From: a virus
Reading direction: 5' to 3' (one strand)
IMG/VR virus record: IMGVR_UViG_3300025030_000194
Location: 1-43,847 of that record
Length of the DNA: 43,847 bases
The position numbers were made by a program, and so were the translations under genes. Every line of letters starts with the position of its first letter. The first letter of the stretch is position 1. The notes under the pieces were generated by a model that was not told where the DNA came from, did not search any database, and worked only from the letters and a program-made list of their open reading frames with translations. Positions 37,360 to 43,682 of the stretch are shown in pieces.

Positions 37360-37740
37360 ATGAGCGGCAAAAACATTTGGACGGCGTTTTATTGGGGGGA
37401 TTATCTCCGTGACACGTCACACTTGTCACCAGAACAACATGGAGCGTATATCCTTCTCCTTGCCCACTATTATTGCTCTATGGAAGCGATACCGGCAGAC
37501 ATGAAAATGATTTATCGGATATGCCGATGCTCTACAAAAAACGAAGAGAAATCGACCCGATTTGTTCTTCAAACCTTCTTTGTTTTGCATGAAGGAAAAT
37601 ATTACAACAGCAGGGCAGAAAAAGAACTTGACCGAATTGTTCAACTATCCAAAAAGAGACGCGATGCAGTCAATAACCGCTATGGAAAAAAGAAGATTCC
37701 GCACCTTACAATAGTACCTACAATTGTAGATGAGTTGTAG
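37360..37740 (+). CDS. DUF1376 family replication-region protein
   Basis: A 126-residue protein started at ATG 37360 behind GGAG. FYWGDYLRDTSHLSPEQHGAYILLLAHYYCSMEAIPADM is the DUF1376 core, a winged-helix-like domain found at the N-terminus of phage replication proteins (YdaU and O-like). Here it is short and lacks the C-terminal partner domain. The end is basic (KKRRDAVNNRYGKKKIP). Phased TTGTA repeats run through its last codons, so it may bind its own gene as an origin protein. Confidence 0.75.
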   Translation: MSGKNIWTAFYWGDYLRDTSHLSPEQHGAYILLLAHYYCSMEAIPADMKMIYRICRCSTKNEEKSTRFVLQTFFVLHEGKYYNSRAEKELDRIVQLSKKRRDAVNNRYGKKKIPHLTIVPTIVDEL

Positions 37741-37777
37741 AAGTTTTGTAGGCGTTTTGTAACACCACAGTTACAAA
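37706..37777 (+). other. Candidate replication origin: phased TTGTA iterons
   Basis: TTGTAG/A starts at 37724, 37735, 37746 and 37757, exactly 11 bases apart. Opposite-strand copies are at 37706-37711, 37718-37723 (making the palindrome CTACAATTGTAG) and 37771-37776. TTTGTAAC / GTTACAAA (37756-37777) is an 8-bp inverted repeat. An AT-rich stretch (37775-37800) follows. Confidence 0.6.
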
Positions 37778-37819
37778 CTACATAAAACCTTAAAACCTTA
37801 GGGTGATTTTGAGGCATAA

Positions 37820-39337
37820 ATGGAACTCCGAAATTATCAACTTTCAGCACTCGAATCCATATCATCAGAGTATAAAAAAGGTCATCGTCATATCCTTGTT
37901 TGCTCTCCAACGGGCAGCGGCAAAGGAGTGATTCTTTCCGAGATGATCCGAAGAGCCTCCTTGAAGGGGAGTGAAGTTTTATTTCTTGTCCACAGGAGAG
38001 AGATTGTTGAACAGGTCGCTACCCACCTGGAGAACATGCTGGTGAAGAACGGTGTCATTATGGCGGGGGAGATTCACGACTCACGGCACAATGTCTCGGT
38101 GGCAACGATTCAGACCTTGGCGAGACGGATAAAGCAGAAGGAATACAATCAGGCGGATATAATTGTCGTTGACGAAGCACATCACGCTGTCAGCGCCGAG
38201 TATTTGAAGGTGATCGACTACTTCAAAAAAAATCTGGTGGTAGGGTTCACGGCGACACCTTGCAGAAAGACCGGCTTAGGGCTTGGAAACTTCTTTGAAT
38301 CGCTGATTGTGGTCGAGACGATCCAAAACTTGACCGATCAAGGGTTTATTGTGCCGATTCGCTATTTTGCCCCGTCTACTCCGGACCTCAAAGGCGTGAA
38401 GATGAAAGCCGGGGATTATGACGAAAAGCAGCTCAGCGAGAAGATGATGGACGGTCAACTCGTCGGGGATGTTGTCACGAACTGGATAAAATACGGCGAA
38501 GGTCGGCAAACAATCTGCTTTACTACCACCGTGGCGCACTCCGTAGCCGTCTGTGAGGCGTTCAGGGAGTCAGGCATACCAGCGGAGCATATCGACGGCA
38601 CAACGGACAAGGAAGAGCGACACGACATTCTAGCGCGGTATCGTTTCGGGGATGTTCGTATCCTGACAAACTGCGCTGTCTTTACCGAGGGGGTAGACAT
38701 CCCTGATATCGCTTGCGTCATTTTGGCTCGTCCGACAAAATCACTTTCGCTTTACATGCAAATGGTCGGGAGGGGGATGCGACCGGCGAAGTGGAAAGAG
38801 GATATGGTTTTGATAGATCACGCGGGATGTTGCTTCGAGCATGGACCAGTTCACGAAATAACGGAATGGAGCCTGGACGTGACGAAAGTTGCGGCCAACG
38901 AAAAGAACGAAGAGCGCAAGAAGTCAAACAAGAAGCCGATCAAGTGTCCAAAGTGCCATTGCGTCTACACGAAACAGCTTAAATGCCCGTCCTGCGGCAA
39001 TATCCCCACCGCTGAACAGCTTGGCAAAGATGTCGAATACATCGATGGAGAATTAGGGGAGGTCTGTTTTAAGACCAAGGAAGTCAAAGTTAAGGCTTCG
39101 AAGCTCGAAAAAGAACACTGGCACTCCCAGCTCCAAGGCTACGCCAAAGAAAAAGGGTACAAGGAAGGGTGGATATTCCACAAGTACCGCTCAAAATTTG
39201 GAGTGAAGCCGGTTGGTATTTGCACGACTCCATCAAAGCCAGGGCCGGAGGTTTTGGGATGGATACGCAACCAGGAGATTAAGAGGCGGTATGAACAAAA
39301 TACTTCAAAGCGAAATCAACTATCAGTGGAAGGCTGA
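37820..39337 (+). CDS. SF2 DNA helicase (DEAH-type)
   Basis: A 505-residue protein. Walker A SPTGSGKG (29-36), Ib-like VATIQTLARR, DEAH (118-121), FTATP (143-147), the second RecA domain with TICFTTTVAHS and TNCAVFTEGVDIPDIACVI, and arginine finger QMVGRGMR (314-321). A C-terminal zinc ribbon has Cys376, Cys379, Cys389, Cys392. It unwinds DNA at replication or recombination, as in other phages that pair a DUF1376 protein with such a helicase. The ribosome site is weak (GAGG). Confidence 0.88.
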   Translation: MELRNYQLSALESISSEYKKGHRHILVCSPTGSGKGVILSEMIRRASLKGSEVLFLVHRREIVEQVATHLENMLVKNGVIMAGEIHDSRHNVSVATIQTLARRIKQKEYNQADIIVVDEAHHAVSAEYLKVIDYFKKNLVVGFTATPCRKTGLGLGNFFESLIVVETIQNLTDQGFIVPIRYFAPSTPDLKGVKMKAGDYDEKQLSEKMMDGQLVGDVVTNWIKYGEGRQTICFTTTVAHSVAVCEAFRESGIPAEHIDGTTDKEERHDILARYRFGDVRILTNCAVFTEGVDIPDIACVILARPTKSLSLYMQMVGRGMRPAKWKEDMVLIDHAGCCFEHGPVHEITEWSLDVTKVAANEKNEERKKSNKKPIKCPKCHCVYTKQLKCPSCGNIPTAEQLGKDVEYIDGELGEVCFKTKEVKVKASKLEKEHWHSQLQGYAKEKGYKEGWIFHKYRSKFGVKPVGICTTPSKPGPEVLGWIRNQEIKRRYEQNTSKRNQLSVEG

Positions 39338-39839
39338 ACGCTACCCTCGGATTATCGACATGGCGAGTCAGTTTGACATACCGCCCCGGTCGGCAGTCTG
39401 GATGAGGATGCGTTATTTGAACGACAGGATCAAGACCAATGAAAACATGATCCCAAACGTGGAAAACTTGATTATTCCATTAGTTACATTGGAATATTAT
39501 GATATAATCACAGAGAAATTGACGGCTGAAAACGAGAAGATGCAACGGGCAATACAGTCACTTAAAGACGCCGAAAGAGGGATTGAGCGGCGCGGGGCAA
39601 TCACCGATGATATGGTTGCCAGGGCGAAGGACTACCCCATAACAGAATTGATTGATTTTGATCGAACAGGTTCAGCCGTTGCTTTTTGTCATCCCGACCA
39701 AAAGCCGAGCCTGAAATTATGGAAGGGGAAAAACAAAGCGTCATGTTTTCCCTGCGACAAGAAATTTGACCCAATCGATATTCTCATGGTGAGAGACGGA
39801 TTATCTTTTCAGGATGCAGTAAGACGGTTAGGAGGTTGA
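39291..39839 (+). CDS. CHC2 zinc-finger protein (primase-type zinc domain only)
   Basis: A 182-residue protein started at ATG 39291 inside the end of the helicase gene. The C-terminal AFCHPDQKPSLKLWKGKNKASCFPCDKKFDPIDILM is the CHC2 zinc domain of DnaG-type primases (Cys133, His134, Cys152, Cys155). The N-terminal half is a helical, coiled domain. There is no TOPRIM catalytic domain, so it may recruit host primase or recognise priming sites. GGAGG after it serves the next gene. Confidence 0.75.
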   Translation: MNKILQSEINYQWKAERYPRIIDMASQFDIPPRSAVWMRMRYLNDRIKTNENMIPNVENLIIPLVTLEYYDIITEKLTAENEKMQRAIQSLKDAERGIERRGAITDDMVARAKDYPITELIDFDRTGSAVAFCHPDQKPSLKLWKGKNKASCFPCDKKFDPIDILMVRDGLSFQDAVRRLGG

Positions 39840-39840
39840 C

Positions 39841-40035
39841 ATGACTAAAGACTTAGCAGGCTTCAAAGAACGCTGCGACATTGCCGAAAGGTGTACGCCG
39901 GAATCGGAATACAGGCTATTACTCGCCAGACTTCACAACGACATGCTAGACGCGATCGACCGGGAGAAAACCCGCGCCGATCACGCCGAAAGAACCATTG
40001 CCGCCATCAAGCGGATGGTCGAGGCGAAGGGATAA
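39841..40035 (+). CDS. Small helical protein, first gene of the cassette region
   Basis: A 64-residue helical protein with GGAGG. CTPESEYRLLLARLHNDMLDAIDREKTRADHAERTIAAIKRMVEAKG is nearly all helix. No family is recognised. Its TAA stop (40033-40035) is part of the GGATAAC that opens the first attC-like site. Its 5' side shows no GTTA end, so it marks the anchored edge of the array. Confidence 0.6.
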   Translation: MTKDLAGFKERCDIAERCTPESEYRLLLARLHNDMLDAIDREKTRADHAERTIAAIKRMVEAKG

Positions 40036-40092
40036 CGGCTTCGCTTTGAACGGCGTAGCGTAGCTGAGACCGCTTCCAAAGCGGGGTTATAT
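40030..40092 (+). repeat. attC-like site A
   Basis: GGATAAC (40030-40036) to GTTATAT (40086-40092). CGCTTTG (40042-40048) pairs with CAAAGCG (40077-40083). TAAC overlaps the stop of the gene before, and GTTA lies 12 bases before the next ribosome site, as in integron recombination sites. Confidence 0.8.
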
Positions 40093-40108
40093 TACGGGAG
40101 GTAACATT

Positions 40109-40333
40109 ATGACTAGAGTGGAATTACGAGAATCATTGGTGGATGAAGTTGATAGAAACCCTCACGATTTGATATCTGCGGACATACGCATGGTGTTTAA
40201 CGCTGCATACAACGCAGGATTGAGGCGAGCAGCAAGCCGCGTGCTTGAATTGGCTCAGGGGAATATTCCGGTGCAACCGTCATTTACTTATGCCGGTGTT
40301 TCTGCTGCAATCCTAGAAGAAGTGGCGGAGTAA
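40109..40333 (+). CDS. Cassette gene 2, hypothetical
   Basis: A 74-residue protein with GGGAGG. It has MVFNAAYNAGLRRAASRVLELAQGNIP, which is loosely similar to the FKAGMLAAAEMA domain proteins at 31792 and 36624. It starts 17 bases after GTTATAT and ends just before ATATAAC, exact reverse complements, so both ends belong to one cassette. Confidence 0.6.
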   Translation: MTRVELRESLVDEVDRNPHDLISADIRMVFNAAYNAGLRRAASRVLELAQGNIPVQPSFTYAGVSAAILEEVAE

Positions 40334-40366
40334 TATAACGTGGCCGTGCATGACCTGCGCGGCGAA
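40333..40366 (+). repeat. attC-like site B, truncated
   Basis: ATATAAC (40333-40339) starts a site, but GTTA is missing before the next gene at 40377. The right half of the site and the front end of the next cassette seem to be deleted. Confidence 0.6.
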
Positions 40367-40376
40367 GGAGAGAACG

Positions 40377-40652
40377 ATGGATAAAGAGAAAGATGAACCG
40401 AGACAGGTCGATGCGCTTGTTATGCGATTCCCCGGCATCCTGAACGATGGGAGTCATGCCCCGGTAAATAGCGACACGGCCCGACTTGATTTTATCTCTC
40501 GCCACCAAAAATTATTGGTGAACCTGAAAGCCGGTGTCCGCGCCGCGAACGTCCCTAATCACTGGCAAGCGTCGGTGAGGGCGGCGATAGACGCGGCAAT
40601 GGAAACCATGAGGCGGGATTTGCGGTCAAAGGGCTGTAATCCTGAGTGGTGA
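40377..40652 (+). CDS. Cassette gene 3, hypothetical
   Basis: A 91-residue protein started at ATG 40377 after AAGGAG. ARLDFISRHQKLLVNLKAGVRAANVPNHWQASVRAAIDAAMETM reads as a helical domain common in small phage proteins (the TARLDFI motif recurs). Followed by GCATAAC, the start of site C. Its own front end cannot be seen because site B is truncated. Confidence 0.6.
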   Translation: MDKEKDEPRQVDALVMRFPGILNDGSHAPVNSDTARLDFISRHQKLLVNLKAGVRAANVPNHWQASVRAAIDAAMETMRRDLRSKGCNPEW

Positions 40653-40757
40653 GCATAACGCTTTTGATCAGCGGACCGCGACGAACTGACCGCGAACCGC
40701 TGAGACAAACGAGACCAGCAGACGGTCATTCGGTCCGACTGGATCTTTTGGTTAGCC
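40653..40757 (+). repeat. attC-like site C (longest, 105 bases)
   Basis: GCATAAC (40653-40659) to GTTAGCC (40751-40757). Nested pairs: GATC 40666-40669 with 40742-40745, CGGACCG 40672-40678 with CGGTCCG 40731-40737, TGACCG 40687-40692 with CGGTCA 40723-40728. TTTT faces TTTT between the ends and the stem, giving an unpaired central spacer, with unequal AG / ACTG in between, as in integron attC hairpins. Confidence 0.85.
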
Positions 40758-40785
40758 CCTCACCGGGGGCAGAAAGGAACTGGCT

Positions 40786-41082
40786 ATGCTGGAAGCAAGA
40801 GCGCAGTTATACCCGTGGAGTAAGAGAGTCGATATAGCACTGATCCTGCCTCGCGGGGATCATTATTCCTGTGCGGAACCGGTAGTAATGACAGGCCGCT
40901 CGGATGGGGAAATGGTTACCCCCGCTTTTTCGCTCGAACCGAAGGCCGTACAACAGCTGATGGATGATCTCTGGATGTGTGGCTATCGACCGAGCGAAGG
41001 AACGGGAAGCGCCGGGCAACTCTCGGCGGTTGAATACCACCTTGAGGACATGCGCAAACTGGTTTTTCAGGGCAAGGGCTAA
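40786..41082 (+). CDS. Cassette gene 4, conserved phage protein
   Basis: A 98-residue protein with AAAGGAAC. FSLEPKAVQQLMDDLWMCGYRPSEGTGSAGQLSAVEYHLEDMRKLVF is a motif widely seen in tailed phages, with no known function. Its TAA stop lies in GGCTAAC (41077-41083), the reverse complement of GTTAGCC at its front (40751-40757). That makes 40752-41132 a complete cassette. Confidence 0.7.
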   Translation: MLEARAQLYPWSKRVDIALILPRGDHYSCAEPVVMTGRSDGEMVTPAFSLEPKAVQQLMDDLWMCGYRPSEGTGSAGQLSAVEYHLEDMRKLVFQGKG

Positions 41083-41138
41083 CGATTGCGTTTGTGCTGC
41101 AAGCGCAGCGCAGACAGGCACCAATAAGCTGGTTATAT
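41077..41138 (+). repeat. attC-like site D
   Basis: GGCTAAC (41077-41083) to GTTATAT (41132-41138). GTGC-TG pairs with CA-GCAC around a GCG/CGC tip, with an extra G on one side. The two outer ends differ from each other beyond TAAC/GTTA, since they come from neighbouring cassettes. Confidence 0.8.
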
Positions 41139-41155
41139 TTCGAAAGGAGGGTTGA

Positions 41156-41455
41156 ATGAGCAAAACACTAAAAATGATAAAAGACGAATTGCCCAAAACA
41201 ATGAGAGAATGCGACTTTGATCTGCTTTACAAAGACATCTGCCAAGCTGTGAAGGAAGTTGATAAGCTGAAGCGGGATCTAGCCGTCTCGGAAGAGTTAC
41301 GATTAAGTGCTGAAGCGGTAATTGAACAAGCGATCATCAATGAGCGTAAAGCCTGTTACGAGGTAGCGCAAAATGCACTCTGTCACGCAGGTTTAGACAT
41401 GAGTACAACAAACTATATTGCCGGGAATATCAAGGCGCGTGGGTTAGAAATATAA
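41156..41455 (+). CDS. Cassette gene 5, helical hypothetical protein
   Basis: A 99-residue helical protein with AAAGGAGG. LYKDICQAVKEVDKLKRDLAVSEELRLSAEAVIEQAIINERKACYEVAQNALCHAGLD carries the ERKACYEVA motif common in small phage proteins. Front end GTTATAT and back end ATATAAC match exactly as reverse complements. Confidence 0.6.
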   Translation: MSKTLKMIKDELPKTMRECDFDLLYKDICQAVKEVDKLKRDLAVSEELRLSAEAVIEQAIINERKACYEVAQNALCHAGLDMSTTNYIAGNIKARGLEI

Positions 41456-41518
41456 CGGCCTTGGCGCTGACCCGTCCGCCGGGTGTTGGGCGGTCGGTGT
41501 CCGGCGTCCTGGTTATGT
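41450..41518 (+). repeat. attC-like site E
   Basis: ATATAAC (41450-41456) to GTTATGT (41512-41518). A strong inner stem pairs CCG-CCGCC with GGCGG-CGG around a T-T mismatch. The stop TAA (41453-41455) is in the site. Confidence 0.8.
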
Positions 41519-41537
41519 GGGATTGAAAGGAGCGAGT

Positions 41538-41819
41538 ATGACAGGGACTGCAATTCGTGAAGCACTCAGCCGACCTCCTGTTTTTGGAGATACCGAGCAA
41601 ATAGCCGCTTTGAAGATTTTACGACAAGCCGAGGCAAAAAAAGAAGAGAAACGTGCCGAGGGTAAAAAGGAATATAAAGTCACGGTTGAATGCTCATGGG
41701 AAGATACCGTTACCGTTTGGGCTGCGGATGAATCAGAAGCGAAAAAGATGGCGAAGGAAGAGGCCGAAGGGGATTTTGAGGTATATACATTTCACGTGCG
41801 GGAAATTTTCCCCACATAA
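41538..41819 (+). CDS. Cassette gene 6, hypothetical
   Basis: A 93-residue protein started at ATG 41538 after AAAGGAG. A charged helix (AALKILRQAEAKKEEKRAEGKK) is followed by a small alpha/beta domain (YKVTVECSWEDTVTVWAADESEAKKMAKEEA), the latter a pattern found in small phage proteins. Front end GTTATGT matches back end ACATAAC exactly. Confidence 0.6.
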   Translation: MTGTAIREALSRPPVFGDTEQIAALKILRQAEAKKEEKRAEGKKEYKVTVECSWEDTVTVWAADESEAKKMAKEEAEGDFEVYTFHVREIFPT

Positions 41820-41876
41820 CGCTTGAGCGTGACCAGCGGCAGGTTTTCGCAGACTGGTCCACAGCGTTGGTTATAC
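41814..41876 (+). repeat. attC-like site F
   Basis: ACATAAC (41814-41820) to GTTATAC (41870-41876). GACCAG (41831-41836) pairs with CTGGTC (41854-41859). The stop TAA (41817-41819) lies in the site. Confidence 0.8.
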
Positions 41877-41932
41877 GTCGAATCGACCGAAGCGGGAATT
41901 CACGTAACGGAACAAAATTAAGGAGAAACGGT

Positions 41933-42289
41933 ATGAATCTGGAAGAGAAAGACAAATATATTGAGGAACATCTGATGGCGTTGTCCGCCGAAACCCTCCG
42001 CTTTATGGTGGCTGATCATGTGGCAGAGATAGAACAACTCCGCGTGCAACTGGCGGGATGTGGAGTAGTGGCGATGTGCAACACCGAAACGTCACGGGCA
42101 AAACAGAAATGTGAACAGGGTGACTATGGTTGGTCTCAAAGTTATCAGGATGTAGCAAACGCCGTAGACCGAGAAATCAAACTCCGCCATGCGCTGGATA
42201 TCATCCACGACTATACAGTCAGGAATCACGGCGGGATATTGGGACGGCTGCACGAAATTTGTGACACGGCATTGGGGCACGAGAAATAG
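41933..42289 (+). CDS. Cassette gene 7, conserved phage protein
   Basis: A 118-residue protein started at ATG 41933 behind AAGGAG. GCGVVAMCNTETSRAKQKCEQGDYGWSQSYQDVANAVDREIKLRHALD is a motif conserved in many tailed phages (CGV-A--NT ... W-SYQDV--AVDRE). Function unknown. Front end GTTATAC matches its back end GTATAAC (42294-42300). Confidence 0.65.
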   Translation: MNLEEKDKYIEEHLMALSAETLRFMVADHVAEIEQLRVQLAGCGVVAMCNTETSRAKQKCEQGDYGWSQSYQDVANAVDREIKLRHALDIIHDYTVRNHGGILGRLHEICDTALGHEK

Positions 42290-42293
42290 AGAC

Positions 42294-42320
42294 GTATAAC
42301 GCTTAAAGATCAGCGGAGGT
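42294..42320 (+). repeat. attC-like site G, truncated
   Basis: GTATAAC (42294-42300), a GCTTAAA spacer and GATCAGCGGA, the same left arm as site C. No right half follows, and GGAGG of the next gene sits directly on the left arm. Confidence 0.65.
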
Positions 42321-42323
42321 TCT

Positions 42324-42575
42324 ATGGGAAAGAAATACCCTTGTGAGTCATGTGGAAAATTTAACTGCCAGTGCGATAAAAAATATTCTTCCGCTGCATC
42401 TGCGGGTTATGCAATTTCGGTCACTCACCCGTCCTTTCTTCAGGGCTATTTCGACGGAAGCGATGACCCTGGATTCGTCAAAGCGATACAACCGGAGTCG
42501 GTAGATAATCTTTACCCTGTAGGCTCTGAGGATTATTTTCAGTACGAGGCGGGGTACAGGGCGGCAATTGCATAA
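42324..42575 (+). CDS. Cassette gene 8, Cys-containing hypothetical
   Basis: An 83-residue protein. YPCESCGKFNCQCDKK makes a small zinc-binding start. The rest (SFLQGYFDGSDDPGF, DYFQYEAGYRAAIA) ends in an F-x-x-GY-x-A-A motif common in phages. Its TAA stop starts site H. Confidence 0.6.
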   Translation: MGKKYPCESCGKFNCQCDKKYSSAASAGYAISVTHPSFLQGYFDGSDDPGFVKAIQPESVDNLYPVGSEDYFQYEAGYRAAIA

Positions 42576-42620
42576 CGATTTTAAGCTGTGCCGCTCGACG
42601 GCACGAGCGCCTTGTTATGG
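42570..42620 (+). repeat. attC-like site H
   Basis: GCATAAC (42570-42576) to GTTATGG (42614-42620). GTGCCG (42588-42593) pairs with CGGCAC (42599-42604) around a CTCGA loop, with a GC/GC pair and bulged bases outside. Confidence 0.82.
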
Positions 42621-42635
42621 CGCGGGAGGTAGCAA

Positions 42636-42812
42636 ATGCAACCGTGGGTAATGTGGATGATAAATCACAACATGCGGATAGTCGTGCAGATTATCTGCCT
42701 CGTGATGTTCCCGGCGTACATCGTTTATCCAGTTTTCGACAAATTCGGGAAAATGATGGGGGAATGGGTGTCCGACTGGAAAGAAATTCTACGTTACAGA
42801 AAAGCGCCATAA
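42636..42812 (+). CDS. Cassette gene 9, small membrane protein
   Basis: A 58-residue protein with GGGAGG. MRIVVQIICLVMFPAYIVYPVF is a membrane helix, followed by a basic/aromatic tail (WVSDWKEILRYRKAP). Its TAA stop lies in CCATAAC (42807-42813), the reverse complement of GTTATGG at its front. A longer frame on the same strand is only its shadow. Confidence 0.6.
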   Translation: MQPWVMWMINHNMRIVVQIICLVMFPAYIVYPVFDKFGKMMGEWVSDWKEILRYRKAP

Positions 42813-42850
42813 CTACTGATTAGCCCGCACAACAAGCGGTATATCCATCA
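42807..42850 (+). repeat. attC-like site I, degenerate end of the array
   Basis: CCATAAC (42807-42813) and a short CCGC/GCGG stem, but only a GGTATAT-like right end. This is the last site of the array. Confidence 0.5.
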
Positions 42851-42993
42851 TTTTAATAAACGGCATAAATTCAAAATAGTCGGATAGTTGGATTCAATTT
42901 CAGCGGATAACAGAATCACGAAAGGACGCAAAGTAATTGAAAATAATTTTAGCCTGTGCTAACGTGGCGTAACGAAAAGAGAAAAGGCGCGTC
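42851..42993 (+). promoter_or_regulatory. Non-coding stretch with a candidate promoter
   Basis: AT-rich. TTGAAA (42937-42942), a 17-bp spacer and TAACGT (42960-42965) may drive the last small genes and the terminase genes. A weaker TTGGAT / CAGAAT pair lies at 42888-42916. No gene is seen. Confidence 0.35.
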
Positions 42994-43149
42994 ATGAAAT
43001 GTCTATCGACAGGGAAAACGCAGTACGCCAAACGCAAGCACGCCCTGACCGCCGCCAACATGGAAACGAAACGCTTGAATCTGGACGGGCTCTATCCCTA
43101 CAAATGCCAGATATGCCACAAATACCATTTGACGAAGAGGCCGCAATGA
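42994..43149 (+). CDS. Small zinc-ribbon protein
   Basis: A 51-residue protein. MKCLSTGKTQYAKRKHALTAA and LYPYKCQICHKYHLT match a small conserved phage zinc-ribbon family (C ... C-x-x-C-x-x-x-H-L-T). It overlaps the next gene by four bases. Function unknown. Confidence 0.65.
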   Translation: MKCLSTGKTQYAKRKHALTAANMETKRLNLDGLYPYKCQICHKYHLTKRPQ

Positions 43150-43301
43150 AATGCGAATTTTTAATACAAAAAAGTAAGATGCAAGAAAAACTAGAGTCTC
43201 AAGGGTGTGTATTTCGGGGGCAAGAGCTTTTGTCGTTCCATGAGGAAGACAAAAGAAAGCCTTGTTTTTGTGGTAGGTTGAATAAAAGGCCGCAACCATG
43301 A
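43146..43301 (+). CDS. Small hypothetical protein
   Basis: A 51-residue protein coupled to both neighbours (ATGA at each end). CEF, CVF and CFCG cysteines may bind metal. It is AT-richer than the genes next to it. No family is recognised. Confidence 0.5.
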   Translation: MKCEFLIQKSKMQEKLESQGCVFRGQELLSFHEEDKRKPCFCGRLNKRPQP

Positions 43302-43534
43302 AGTGCGAACATAGCAATGGACAATTCAACTGCAATACCTGCAATCAAACAAAGTCGGTTATTGCCCTTGTCGACCGTAAACCGCCAGCCGACCCTTTGG
43401 GCTCGTTTTATGCCACAATCAGGGATGCGGCACGGTTTACAGATGGAATCACATTAGCCGAACGTATCGCCGTTTTGGATGTGGTAAGGGCGGAACTCGT
43501 TGCATCATTCCAGTCGCAGATTGACGCAGATTGA
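43298..43534 (+). CDS. Small hypothetical protein with N-terminal Cys pairs
   Basis: A 78-residue protein. MKCEHSNGQFNCNTCNQT may bind zinc, and the rest is a helical domain (IRDAARFTDGITLAERIAVLDVVRAELVASF). No family is recognised. Confidence 0.5.
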   Translation: MKCEHSNGQFNCNTCNQTKSVIALVDRKPPADPLGSFYATIRDAARFTDGITLAERIAVLDVVRAELVASFQSQIDAD

Positions 43535-43628
43535 TAAACGGGGATAGGGCCGCGAACCCGACAAGTGATGACCACACATCATTTCCCCGCCGCCTTAAGG
43601 AGATAAAGACAATGGAGTGGCCGACGAT

Positions 43629-43682
43629 ATGAACAACGCCACAGGCCAGGTACGCAGACGGCGGAAGGAGAAGAAGGCATGA
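43629..43682 (+). CDS. Possible 17-residue peptide coupled to terS
   Basis: MNNATGQVRRRRKEKKA, ending in TGA that overlaps the terS ATG. Its Arg/Lys codons form the terS ribosome site (GGAAGGAG). It may be only a coupling frame. Confidence 0.3.
   Translation: MNNATGQVRRRRKEKKA

Noticed and set aside
39841-42850. The hairpins as a row of intrinsic terminators
   Set aside because: None has a T-run after the stem, and plain terminators would not give cassette ends that match within each unit.
40030-42850. CRISPR-like repeat array
   Set aside because: The spaced elements are not identical repeats, the spacing is 250-380 bases and contains genes, and no cas gene is present.
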